Under the pieces are notes generated by a model that saw only the letters and a program-made list of their open reading frames with translations, was not told the origin of the DNA and made no database searches. DNA of 64,000 nucleotides from NCBI RefSeq assembly GCF_002847525.1, contig NZ_PKKM01000004.1, forward strand, positions 1 to 64,000. Reading direction: 5' to 3'. This stretch comes from Schaalia odontolytica. GTDB taxonomy: Bacteria; Actinomycetota; Actinomycetes; Actinomycetales; Actinomycetaceae. How positions within the stretch are numbered: the stretch's first letter is position 1; each line of letters begins with the position of its first letter. A program made the translations under genes and the position numbers. Shown here piece after piece: positions 1-7,447 of the stretch.

Positions 1-154
1 GCCGACGCTACCTCAGCCTCGATGTCCTCACCAAATCACGACTCACACCCCAACCCACCCAACAGGAGGACACCACACTCAAACTCACCGCATAACCCAC
101 TCCGAAGGACACAAAACGATTACACCACTCCACAGGACTTGACCCCGACCGAAG
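1..154 (+). mobile_element. probable insertion-sequence end (partial, runs off the left edge)
   Basis: A reading frame open from the window edge (codons from base 3) ends at TAA 93-95 and encodes a 30-residue tail beginning RRYLSLDVLTKSRL. An RRY(L/M)SL(D/E) tail is reminiscent of IS256/Mutator-type transposase C-termini, but that is from memory and tentative. The next 60 bases are AT-richer noncoding sequence, and then, abruptly, the 3' end of a neighbouring gene family begins. This is the layout expected of an IS terminus inserted in or replacing a gene. The other end and most of the transposase are outside the window. Confidence 0.35.
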
Positions 155-220
155 ACAACAACCTTTATCGTTGACTTCTACCCGCGCAGCGGGATCATTA
201 AGGCCATCCGTGAGGCGTGA
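155..220 (+). pseudogene. 3' remnant of a paralogous two-cysteine membrane protein gene
   Basis: The last ~20 codons (ending FYPRSGIIKAIREA, stop 218-220) match the C-terminus of the intact gene at 266-928 almost exactly. The 5' part is missing and replaced by the probable IS end to the left. It has no start or RBS of its own. It shows that another copy of the tandem family once stood here, or that the tail was duplicated. Confidence 0.75.
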
Positions 221-237
221 GCCGAACGCCCCCCGGC
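177..237 (+). repeat. direct repeat copy A (61 bp, one mismatch)
   Basis: Bases 177-229 are identical to 885-937, and after one mismatch the match continues to 237/945. The repeat covers the 3' end and stop codon of the paralog family. Recombination between the copies would delete the intact gene at 266-928. Confidence 0.9.
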
Positions 238-265
238 AGTTTTCTGAAAGCAGGAGGAATTGAGC

Positions 266-928
266 ATGTATCCGCGTCGTTCGCGTTTCTCCCCTGAGAT
301 ACGTCCGGGCAACGCTCGGCAACAGCTCAGCATGACCATATGGGCCTGCGTGTTTCTCGCGTCCATAGTCGTCATGTTCGCTGCGTTTGTTCTGTCCGGT
401 AATTTCGGTGTCCGTGAGTTGGTCTGTGTGATGATCGGCTCTGGCGCAGCGGTTGTCCTCGGCATCTGCTGCTTTGTCGCCCTCCCAACGCTCGTTCGCG
501 CAATGCGCGATGCGCTGCAGGGACCGGGCGACAGCCGCCCAGCAATCGGTACATTCATCATGATTGCTGCCGCAGCACTCATCGGAACGACTATGGTCGT
601 CATGGGAGGCGGGGCCTTCGCAGAAGGCTACGAAGACGCCCGTACCGGCCCCCAGACGAAGGCCGTCACAAGCTGCGAAAGATTCCGTACTGAGACCGAG
701 CGAGGGCGTCGTGGCAGCACATACTACCGCAACTATTTCACTCTCCATTTTGACGACGGAAAGTCGCGTCGCTTCGAGATCAGGACGGACACGAAAGACG
801 AGTTCGCACAGCCGACGAGCCCCTACTATGCCCTCTATCAGGCCTGTGTCGTCCGCCCTTTCACAACGTCTATCGTCGTCGACGTCTACCCGCGCAGCGG
901 GATCATTAAGGCCATCCGTGAGGCGTGA
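266..928 (+). CDS. tandem-family membrane protein 1 (two-cysteine extracytoplasmic domain)
   Basis: This 220-residue protein of unknown function has three hydrophobic segments in its first half, followed by a domain containing VTSC, a DDGK turn and YQAC. That domain recurs in five proteins downstream, always with the pattern G-P-x-T-x-x-V-(T/S)-S-C ... D-G ... A-C ... Y. I chose ATG 266 because AGGAGGA (252-258) is 7 bases upstream; the in-frame TTG at 260 is too close. The two conserved cysteines could form a disulfide outside the membrane (inference). It is the most divergent family member: the C-terminal strand reads VDVYPRSGIIKAIREA instead of the usual VDARID-type ending. Confidence 0.8.
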   Translation: MYPRRSRFSPEIRPGNARQQLSMTIWACVFLASIVVMFAAFVLSGNFGVRELVCVMIGSGAAVVLGICCFVALPTLVRAMRDALQGPGDSRPAIGTFIMIAAAALIGTTMVVMGGGAFAEGYEDARTGPQTKAVTSCERFRTETERGRRGSTYYRNYFTLHFDDGKSRRFEIRTDTKDEFAQPTSPYYALYQACVVRPFTTSIVVDVYPRSGIIKAIREA

Positions 929-945
929 GCCGAACGCACCCCGGC
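885..945 (+). repeat. direct repeat copy B (61 bp, one mismatch)
   Basis: Intact-gene copy of the repeat at 177-237, covering the last codons and stop of the gene at 266-928 and the start of the intergenic sequence. Confidence 0.9.
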
Positions 946-975
946 CTCGTCAATCCCAAACACGTCAGTGAGACC

Positions 976-1686
976 ATGAGCAACCAGTCCCCCTTCTTTC
1001 CCTCGAGCGGTTTCCCCAGCCACGGCCAGGCCTCATCGTTTCTCGGGCACATGCCGCGGCTCTCGACGCGCGCGAACCTGATCGCGTTCGTCGTCATCGG
1101 TTTCTTCGGCACCATTGCCTACGCCTTCGCGTCGCTCGGCAAGTACGTGCACTTCGGGTTCTGGCGGCTCGTGTGGGTGGCCGCATGGTGCACCATTGGC
1201 CTGATTGCCGCGATCGCGTGCGTGCTCCTCTGTACCTATCTGCGCAGGCGTGGGTGCCGCGCGCAGGCCGGAGGGAACGCATCCTCCGGCAAGCTCTACG
1301 CCATTGTCACAATCGCGGTGGGTGTTATCGGAACCGTCGTCGTTGTTGTCTCGGGTGTCTACGGGATCGCCGTGATCCGGGACTTCGTGGAGGGGCCACA
1401 CACGATGAAAGTCACCTCGTGTCAGCTCACCCAGAAGGAGCACTACAAGTCATCGGACGATTACAGCAAGGTCATCGACTACTACGACAATCACTTCGCC
1501 ATGACCCTGGAGGACGGGACAACGCGCACACTCACGCTCGAGACCGAGAGCTCCGATGACCTCGCCAAGGAGGGCGGTGTCTCTCAAACCATCTACGAGA
1601 CCTGCAAGGCGCGTTCCGGCGCGACTTCCCTGACCGTCGATGTCTACAGCCACAGCTGGATCATCGTCGACGCGCGGGTGAAATGA
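976..1686 (+). CDS. tandem-family membrane protein 2
   Basis: A 236-residue protein with three hydrophobic stretches and the shared domain (VTSC ... MTLEDGTTRT ... YETC ... VDVYSHSWIIVDARVK). GTG 925 is possible, but ATG 976 gives an N-terminus MSNQ that matches paralogs at 3301 (MSND) and 4318 (MSNQ), so 976 is preferred. The ribosome-binding site is weak. It lies 7 bp before the kinase-like gene and probably shares its transcript. Function unknown; a membrane-anchored surface domain is the safest description. Confidence 0.8.
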   Translation: MSNQSPFFPSSGFPSHGQASSFLGHMPRLSTRANLIAFVVIGFFGTIAYAFASLGKYVHFGFWRLVWVAAWCTIGLIAAIACVLLCTYLRRRGCRAQAGGNASSGKLYAIVTIAVGVIGTVVVVVSGVYGIAVIRDFVEGPHTMKVTSCQLTQKEHYKSSDDYSKVIDYYDNHFAMTLEDGTTRTLTLETESSDDLAKEGGVSQTIYETCKARSGATSLTVDVYSHSWIIVDARVK

Positions 1687-1693
1687 GCGGCAC

Positions 1694-2404
1694 ATGACCA
1701 AGGAGAAAACCACCACCCGCGAGAATCTGCTCGTCTGCGCAATCATCATCGCTTTCATGTCCCTCAACATCGTCTTAGGGTCCTTCTTCTCACCTCGCTC
1801 ATGGGCACCGGCCGTCGTCACCGCAGCGGCCTCCTATCTGATTATCTTCATCGTGGTCGCAGCCGCCGCCGGCATCCGATTCCTGTACAGGGATTGGAAG
1901 ACGCCTCCCCGCCACGGCGTCGGCCACCCATCTGCGACACTGCCCGCGAACCTCACTGGGCCTACCCCGACCCCTGCCCGCGCCCAGGCGGCCAGCCGCG
2001 AGCGCCCGGCCGCTCCCACACCGCCCGGCAATTTTGCGACCATCGACGGTGCCATCAGCTACGCGCAGCAATCCGGCTTTTCCATCATCAACCTGTTCGC
2101 CGAGCACACGCCGCTCAACGACTTCCGCGAGGCCGTGGGCGCGGAAATCATCTACCTGGTTCTCTCCCACATCGCCGAGCTCGACAAGAACGCCTCGGTC
2201 ACCGTCACCGGGTCCGCGATGGACGGGGCGCTGACGCTGACCATCAGCGCCCTCACGCCTGAGGCATCCGTCCTGGGCGCGCGTCGCATGGGTGAGATCC
2301 GTGCCCTCATCGATAGCGTGAGCGGTAGTGTTGAGACTAACGAGCAGGTAGGTGCCTGGTCGCTCACCGCGCACATACCCGCCGCGGAGGACACACCTGC
2401 CTAG
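1694..2404 (+). CDS. membrane protein with degenerate histidine-kinase-type ATPase domain
   Basis: A 236-residue protein with two N-terminal membrane segments (about residues 10-60), a Pro/Ala-rich linker, and a C-terminal domain from about residue 110. The pattern REAVGAEIIYLVLSHI ... SVTVTGSAMDGALTLTI ... MGEIRALIDSVSGSVET ... WSLTAHIP resembles the fold order of HATPase_c domains of NarL-type sensor kinases. The N-box asparagine and glycine-rich ATP lid are not recognisable, so catalysis is unlikely. There is no HisKA-like phosphoacceptor helix. It may be a decayed kinase or a binding module. Its C-terminal part recurs as a remnant at 4051-4281. Confidence 0.7.
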   Translation: MTKEKTTTRENLLVCAIIIAFMSLNIVLGSFFSPRSWAPAVVTAAASYLIIFIVVAAAAGIRFLYRDWKTPPRHGVGHPSATLPANLTGPTPTPARAQAASRERPAAPTPPGNFATIDGAISYAQQSGFSIINLFAEHTPLNDFREAVGAEIIYLVLSHIAELDKNASVTVTGSAMDGALTLTISALTPEASVLGARRMGEIRALIDSVSGSVETNEQVGAWSLTAHIPAAEDTPA

Positions 2405-2440
2405 CCACGGCCTCGTCGATCCCAACCACCAAGAGAGACC

Positions 2441-3247
2441 ATGAAGCCCTCCGACGCCCTCCCAGCCCCGTCCGGCGAACCTATCCAGGTCGACCCTCCG
2501 CTTTCTGCGAGCGGAGCCGGGACGACTCCCGTCACCAACGGCACATCGTCCCACGGCGCTGCGCCCACGTCCTCGAGGCTCTCCAGCGGCCAAGGAACCC
2601 GAGCATCGACGCCAACTCAAAAGGCCAGCCCCCTCGCTCTCTTTGTGGGTTTCTCGCTCGCAGCGTTGTTTCTGATCTTCTTTGTGTCCGCCGGCGTCTT
2701 CAACGCGCTCTTTCAAAGCGGTCTCGAGGCCCTGGTCTGGACACTCGTCAAGTCCCTCGCTGCACTGATCGCGGCGTTTCTCTGTTTTCCCTTCCGAGCG
2801 CTCAAACAGTTTCTGGAACGGGAGCTTCGGGGTGAGGCTCACGTCGAGGAGCCGTCCACACGCCAGGGCATGCGTGTCATTGCGGGCATCGCCGGAGTCG
2901 CGCTGTGCTTGTACGGGCTGGTCACCGGAGTACCCGCGGTCATCGATGCCGCAGTAGGTCCCCAACCCAAGGCAGTGTCCTCGTGTCATTTCTCGGAGAA
3001 CCAGATCACCCAGAAGACTCGTCGATACGGGACCCGCACCTCCTACGACAATATCTTCGAGCTCACCTTCGAGGATGGCACGTCGCATACGACAACGCTG
3101 ACAACCTCCGGCAGAAACGATATCGGGGGTAAGCCGGGCGTGGGCACCGATCTCCTCAGAGCCTGCGCACATCGTTCTCCCGACAAGATAACGGTGTACT
3201 ACTACCCCTTCACGTGGATCCTCGCGGACGTGCGAATCGACGACTAG
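2441..3247 (+). CDS. tandem-family membrane protein 3
   Basis: A 268-residue protein: a Pro/Ser/Thr-rich N-terminus of about 65 residues, two hydrophobic segments, a basic/acidic linker, a third segment, then the shared domain with VSSC, FEDGTSHT, LRAC and a YYYPFTWILADVRIDD ending. The start ATG 2441 is preceded by AAGAGAGACC. The intergenic sequence upstream carries the CGGCCTCGT motif seen before most members of this family. Function unknown. Confidence 0.8.
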   Translation: MKPSDALPAPSGEPIQVDPPLSASGAGTTPVTNGTSSHGAAPTSSRLSSGQGTRASTPTQKASPLALFVGFSLAALFLIFFVSAGVFNALFQSGLEALVWTLVKSLAALIAAFLCFPFRALKQFLERELRGEAHVEEPSTRQGMRVIAGIAGVALCLYGLVTGVPAVIDAAVGPQPKAVSSCHFSENQITQKTRRYGTRTSYDNIFELTFEDGTSHTTTLTTSGRNDIGGKPGVGTDLLRACAHRSPDKITVYYYPFTWILADVRIDD

Positions 3248-3300
3248 TCGCCGCACGGTCCCCGGCCTCGTCCAGGTCTGCCCCATCTGAGAAGGTCCCT

Positions 3301-4050
3301 ATGAGCAACGATTTCTCCCCATACCTCTCTCAGCCCCCGGCGGCCCGGGAGCCACTCTCCCCCAGTACAGCGGCGCGGGTGTCACCGACGAACGTGTTCG
3401 CGACGCCCCCGCCCCCGCGCACGCCAGAAGGCCCCTCGAGGGGAAGGGCTCGCGGTATCGTCGCGCTTGTCATCACTGTATTCATCAGCGAGTGCATGGC
3501 GATCTTCCTGTGGGTAAGCACCACGACCTATGGCTTCACCAGGATCCTGTCGCTCGCGTTGGCATACAGTGTTGCGTTCCGGATCATGTTCGTGTGTCTG
3601 GCAGCGATCATCTGGCAGCTGCCCCGCTTTCGACGGGCCCGTCGGGCAGGATCGGCATCCGGCCATCGCAAGCGGCCCGCAGCCCTCGCGTTGTCGGTCT
3701 TCCTCCTCGTTCCGAGCGCATACATTGCTCTGGCCCACGGAACGCCCGTCGTCGTTGACCTCATAACGGGGCCTCGCACCGTCACCGTGTCCTCCTGCAC
3801 CCACGAGATGCGTACGCACCAGATTAAATTTGTAGACTACCGAGGCAGACCGACGTTCAGTCGAGAATTCACGATGACTCTTCCCGACGGAACCACCCGT
3901 CAAACAGTGATCGGGCTTCGCCAGTTCGGGCATGCCGCTGAGATCGAGAAACCTCTGTTCGAAGCGTGCGTCAGGCATGACGGGGAGACCTCGATGACAC
4001 TCGACGTCTACTACCGTTCCTGGGTGATTAGCGGCGCCAGGCTGGACTGA
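3301..4050 (+). CDS. tandem-family membrane protein 4
   Basis: A 249-residue protein starting MSNDFSPYLSQPP (ATG 3301; AGAAGG upstream). It has a proline-rich N-terminus, three hydrophobic segments, then the family domain with VSSC, LPDGTTRQ, FEACVR and DVYYRSWVISGARLD. The reading frame could be extended 29 codons upstream, but the MSN start is shared with paralogs. The stop TGA is followed in the same frame by a pseudogene, so stop-codon loss would fuse the two. Confidence 0.8.
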   Translation: MSNDFSPYLSQPPAAREPLSPSTAARVSPTNVFATPPPPRTPEGPSRGRARGIVALVITVFISECMAIFLWVSTTTYGFTRILSLALAYSVAFRIMFVCLAAIIWQLPRFRRARRAGSASGHRKRPAALALSVFLLVPSAYIALAHGTPVVVDLITGPRTVTVSSCTHEMRTHQIKFVDYRGRPTFSREFTMTLPDGTTRQTVIGLRQFGHAAEIEKPLFEACVRHDGETSMTLDVYYRSWVISGARLD

Positions 4051-4281
4051 CGAGGCTCGCCGTCTCTCCGTCCGCACGTACGCTTCGGTTGCTTCTCGTC
4101 TTCGTTCAACGAAGCCGTGAACCGGGGCGTGAAACGGGTCGGCTCACACCTGGGTGAGATGCGCGCCCTCATCGAGGCCGTGAGCGGTAGTGTGGAGACC
4201 GACGAGCAAGTCGGCGCTTGGTCGCTCACCGCGCACCCGGATCCTCCCGGAAGCGCACCCGTTCCCGAGGAAACACCCTAG
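4051..4281 (+). pseudogene. truncated copy of the degenerate ATPase-like domain
   Basis: In the frame directly after the preceding stop, the translated sequence contains LGEMRALIEAVSGSVETDE followed by QVGAWSLTAH. This is nearly identical to the end of the protein at 1694-2404, but there is no membrane part and no credible start. The stop is TAG 4279-4281. It is best read as the 3' leftover of a duplicated gene. A short peptide from GTG (AVNRGVKR) cannot be excluded. Confidence 0.7.
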
Positions 4282-4317
4282 GCTCGTCGTCACGCACCCG
4301 TCCGACAGGTAGCAGCC

Positions 4318-5187
4318 ATGAGCAATCAATACCCTTATCTCTCCCCCTACGATCCGTCCACTGACGGCAGTCAACCCGCCAACCAGCCGCAGGTGCCGCA
4401 GCCGCAAGCGGGCGACGCGCAGCCTTCCTTGCCGCCGCTGTCATACCAGGGCTGGGAATACCAGGGGTCCCCATACGGGGAGGCGTATGCCGCGTCGTCC
4501 GACGCCGACGAGGTCTCTCAGAGTGTTCCTTCCCCCACCGATCCTTCCGGCGAGGACACAGCACCGAAGAAGCACACGGGGTGGTGGCTTCTCCTCCTGC
4601 TCGTGGGACTCCCCGTCGGCATGGTCTTCTATTTCTTCGGCGAGATGTTCGACTTTGGCACGGAACGGATCGTCTGGACCCTCATCAAGTGCGCCGTCGC
4701 GCTCGTCTTCGCCCTCGCCACGATCCCCCTCTATGCTGGTGCACGGCGCAATGCCCTCATGGCGAGCGCACGGGGCGACGAGAAACTGGCACAAACACGG
4801 CAGCTCGGCAAGGTCATGGCATCTCTCTTAGGCCTCGGGCTGTGCTTATACGCGCTGTCGAACGGCGTTCCCGCGGTGCTTGACGTCGCCGACGGCCCAC
4901 ACACCGTCACGGTCACGTCATGCAGCTTCGACCAGTACAAGACGAGTCGGTCACGCGCCCGCGGCGGCACCTCGACCGTGTATAAGAACCAGTTCATCAT
5001 GACGTTTGAGGATGGCTCGACCCACACGCAGACCGTTGAGACGGACAGCAAGGATGAGATTGCGAGGCAAGGGGACGTGACGGCCGTCCTCTACGAGGCC
5101 TGCGCCCTGCGCTCCGGCAACGCAACCATGACCATCGGTTACTACACGCATTCGAGGGTCGTCGCGAGCGCGAGGATCAACAACTGA
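4318..5187 (+). CDS. tandem-family membrane protein 5
   Basis: A 289-residue protein and the longest member. A Gln/Pro/Ser-rich cytoplasmic tail of about 80 residues begins MSNQYPYLSPYDPS, followed by two membrane segments, a basic loop and a third segment. The conserved domain has VTSC, MTFEDGSTHT, LYEACALRSGNATM and a final ASARINN. Start ATG 4318 has CAGGTAGCAG upstream. It is closest to member 6 (TVTVTSCSF, LYEACA(L/R)RSG shared), suggesting a recent duplication. Function unknown. Confidence 0.8.
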   Translation: MSNQYPYLSPYDPSTDGSQPANQPQVPQPQAGDAQPSLPPLSYQGWEYQGSPYGEAYAASSDADEVSQSVPSPTDPSGEDTAPKKHTGWWLLLLLVGLPVGMVFYFFGEMFDFGTERIVWTLIKCAVALVFALATIPLYAGARRNALMASARGDEKLAQTRQLGKVMASLLGLGLCLYALSNGVPAVLDVADGPHTVTVTSCSFDQYKTSRSRARGGTSTVYKNQFIMTFEDGSTHTQTVETDSKDEIARQGDVTAVLYEACALRSGNATMTIGYYTHSRVVASARINN

Positions 5188-5266
5188 TCGGTCCGCCCGC
5201 ACGCGCGGCAGGCCCGCGCACGGGCCCCGGCCTCGTCCCCAACCTCTGCAACCCGAGAAAGACCCC

Positions 5267-5968
5267 ATGTCACGCACCCCCGCTTCCTCTCCTCGTCGGG
5301 CGTCCTCACCCGCGCAAGGCCCGACAGGCGCAGGCGTCCTCAAGAAGGTCGCCACCGCCATCGGGGCCGTCCTCATGGCTCTGGTCATTGCTGCCATTTC
5401 CCTCTTCTGGTTCATCGGAGATCACACGGATTTCGGCCGCGAGCGCGTCGTGTGGAAAGCGCAGGCCTGCGGCGTTGGGCTCGTCCTCGTCGCCGGGCTC
5501 CTCATCGCGTGCGCGTTCGCGTACCTCGGCGTTTGGCGGGCCAAGCGCGACGTCGATATTGAGAAGTACAACCAGCGTTCCTTCGGCATCGTCGTCCTGT
5601 GCGTCACCGCGTTATTCGTGGGATTCCAGTCGATCAGCCGCGGCCTTCCCGCCTTCCGCGACCTGAAGGAGGGCGCCACCACCGTCACCGTCACCTCGTG
5701 CAGCTTCGAGCAGATGCCGCGGTCAAACTCGAAGACGCGCACTGATCGTGCGCCCGACAACGGATGGGACAACACCTTCACGATGACCCTCGCTGACGGC
5801 ACCAAGCGCGCCACGGTCATCGAAACAGACAACGCTGACGACATCGCCTCGCGCAGCGGTCTCACGGGCGTCCTCTACGAGGCCTGCGCTCGGCGCTCCG
5901 GGTCCGCCTCCATGACCATGGAGGTCTACCCCCACACGTGGTCCATCGTCGATGCACGCATCGACTGA
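5267..5968 (+). CDS. tandem-family membrane protein 6
   Basis: A 233-residue protein with a short basic N-terminus instead of the proline-rich tail, three hydrophobic segments, and the family domain (VTVTSCSFEQ, MTLADGTKRA, LYEACARRSGSASMTMEV, IVDARID). ATG 5267 has GAGAAAG upstream. It is the last intact member; beyond it lie only a 52-bp remnant and an unrelated gene facing the other way. Function unknown. Confidence 0.8.
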   Translation: MSRTPASSPRRASSPAQGPTGAGVLKKVATAIGAVLMALVIAAISLFWFIGDHTDFGRERVVWKAQACGVGLVLVAGLLIACAFAYLGVWRAKRDVDIEKYNQRSFGIVVLCVTALFVGFQSISRGLPAFRDLKEGATTVTVTSCSFEQMPRSNSKTRTDRAPDNGWDNTFTMTLADGTKRATVIETDNADDIASRSGLTGVLYEACARRSGSASMTMEVYPHTWSIVDARID

Positions 5969-6092
5969 GACTGCCGCCTCCCGCCGCTCGGTAGTGTGCC
6001 ATTGGCGCGCACGTCCCTCGCCCAATCGGCCCCTGGTGTGCGAGCCTCGACTAGTCGTATCGGTACCGGGCGACGCGGGGTTGCCTGCAACC

Positions 6093-6144
6093 GTCGTCCT
6101 CGATCAACGAAGCCGTGAAACGGGTCGTCTCACGCCTGGGTGAG
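6093..6144 (+). repeat. short remnant of the ATPase-like pseudogene
   Basis: The bases matching 4097-4158 (starting GTCGTCCTCGATCAACGAAG and ending CTGGGTGAG) repeat the pseudogene sequence with an 11-12 base deletion in the middle. It overlaps the 3' end of the esterase gene on the other strand, so it marks a recombination junction. Confidence 0.75.
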
Positions 6145-7014
6145 GATCCCCGAGATGAAGCGCGCGCTGTGGTCGAGGGCGGCCTCGGCCTCGGGAATGA
6201 CGGGGACTGAGAGCACGTAGACGTGGAATCCATCCGGCTCCACGCGCAGGCGCACGTCCACGCCAGCGCGAGCCGCCTTGCGGGCGAACTCGATCGCGTC
6301 TGGGCCCAAGATATCCGCGTCACCCTGGAAAATCCGCATCGGCGGCAGTCCCGACGGGTCACCAAAAAGGGGGCTGACCCGCCAGTCTGCGGGGTCCAGA
6401 TCGCCCGCCCACGCGCGGCCCGCCCACTCCAGTCCGGGCGCGCGCAGGATCCTATCGCGGCCCTGCACCTCCTCAATCGCCGGGTTCGTCATGGTGACGT
6501 CCACCCACGGCGCGTACAGGACGAGGCCATCCACCTGGCGGTTGCCCGCGTCGCGTCGCTGCATGGCGAGGGAGAGCGCCAGGCCGCCACCCGCCGAGTC
6601 GCCGAAGACGATGACGCGACCGAACTCGGCCTGCGCCTCGTCGATGATGGGCTGGACGAAGTCGAACGCTTCGGTCGCGGTGTGCTCGGGGGCAAGGGGG
6701 TAGTCCGGAATGATGACGGGCAGGCCCGTACGGTCGATGAGGCCCTCAACGATGCCCCACTGGCCGTCAACCAGCGGGAAGAGGTAGGCACCGCCGTGCA
6801 GGAAGATGAGGGCACCACCCGAGCGCAGGCCCTGCTTCGGGAACACGCGGGTCACGCCTTTGTTGCTCGTCGCCGTGAAACGCGCTCGCATCGACGCGGG
6901 CATGGGGTGCTGCTGCGGGGCGTGCGCCGCCATGTCGCGCGCGGATTCCTCGGTGTGCAGCGCGGGAGGCGTGAGCCCCTTGCGGGCGTGAACGAGACGC
7001 ATCTGGAGGGACAT
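6130..7014 (-). CDS. alpha/beta hydrolase (hormone-sensitive-lipase family esterase)
   Basis: A 294-residue serine hydrolase of the HSL/GDXG family, acting on ester bonds of small or acyl substrates; the actual substrate is unknown. Visible features are the oxyanion-hole HGGAY (about residue 73), the nucleophile motif GDSAGGG (Ser about 140), the acidic residue in FQGDADILGPD (about 232) and the histidine in DGFHVY (about 264). Start ATG 7014 has AAAGAGG upstream; longer in-frame starts up to 7227 add a tail not expected in the family. There is no signal peptide, so it is probably cytoplasmic. Its last codons overlap a fragment of the neighbouring repeat family. Confidence 0.85.
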   Translation of the reverse strand: MSLQMRLVHARKGLTPPALHTEESARDMAAHAPQQHPMPASMRARFTATSNKGVTRVFPKQGLRSGGALIFLHGGAYLFPLVDGQWGIVEGLIDRTGLPVIIPDYPLAPEHTATEAFDFVQPIIDEAQAEFGRVIVFGDSAGGGLALSLAMQRRDAGNRQVDGLVLYAPWVDVTMTNPAIEEVQGRDRILRAPGLEWAGRAWAGDLDPADWRVSPLFGDPSGLPPMRIFQGDADILGPDAIEFARKAARAGVDVRLRVEPDGFHVYVLSVPVIPEAEAALDHSARFISGILTQA

Positions 7015-7348
7015 GGAGCCTCTTTCGCTCTGGCGGATCAACAAACGGTTTCTGTTCGCATCGGGACGCACCCGCGCGCCAACAGGTACCAGGATACGCT
7101 GCGTCCGCCCATCCTCACCCATCGCAGGGATTCTTCGCCACTGCCCCAGGAGTGTGAGTCCGGCACCCCGCAGGGGCACGAGTCCGGTGCCTTCCACGCC
7201 GAAGTCGAAGGCTTCTGCACTTCTCACGGAAGTTCGAGGCGCCCGGTTGTATCAGGATCTGACACGAGCACATCGGCCGATATCCGGATGCTCGTCCAAG
7301 TGTCGCGCGCACGTATTCGGCTCGCTGGAAATTGTGGAGTTGGCTTGT
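7015..7348. other. intergenic region without recognised gene
   Basis: The 334 bases between the esterase start and the left repeat array include the untranslated region of the esterase. Base composition falls from high GC to near 55% toward the array. I see no convincing promoter or RNA here. Confidence 0.5.
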
Positions 7349-7445
7349 GGATAGGAAACGTTGTTCTGGATAGGAACTAGTTATCTGGATAGGTTATTAA
7401 GCTATCCAGAACGCAATAACCTATCCAGATTTCCGTTTCCTATCC
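7349..7445. repeat. left 97-bp array of six GGATAGG half-sites at 19-bp spacing
   Basis: GGATAGG occurs at 7349, 7368 and 7387, and its inverse at 7401 (GCTATCC), 7420 and 7439 (CCTATCC). Steps are exactly 19 bp within each trio, and 14 bp separate the start of the third direct unit from the first inverted unit. Flanking bases also pair: GGATAGGAAACG (7349-7360) with CGTTTCCTATCC (7434-7445), and TCTGGATAGGTTATT with AATAACCTATCCAGA. The array is a nested palindrome that could fold as single-stranded DNA or RNA, or bind a dimeric or multimeric protein. Confidence 0.95.
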
Positions 7446-7447
7446 AG

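Noticed and set aside
1799-3286. 495-codon open frame on the minus strand
   Set aside because: It runs antisense across two family genes, has no ribosome-binding site and shows Arg/Gly-rich composition typical of a high-GC shadow frame.
7349-7445. CRISPR array or plasmid iterons
   Set aside because: Units are 7-10 bp at 19-bp steps and switch orientation at the centre, unlike CRISPR repeats. No replication initiator is encoded nearby, so an iteron origin is unsupported.
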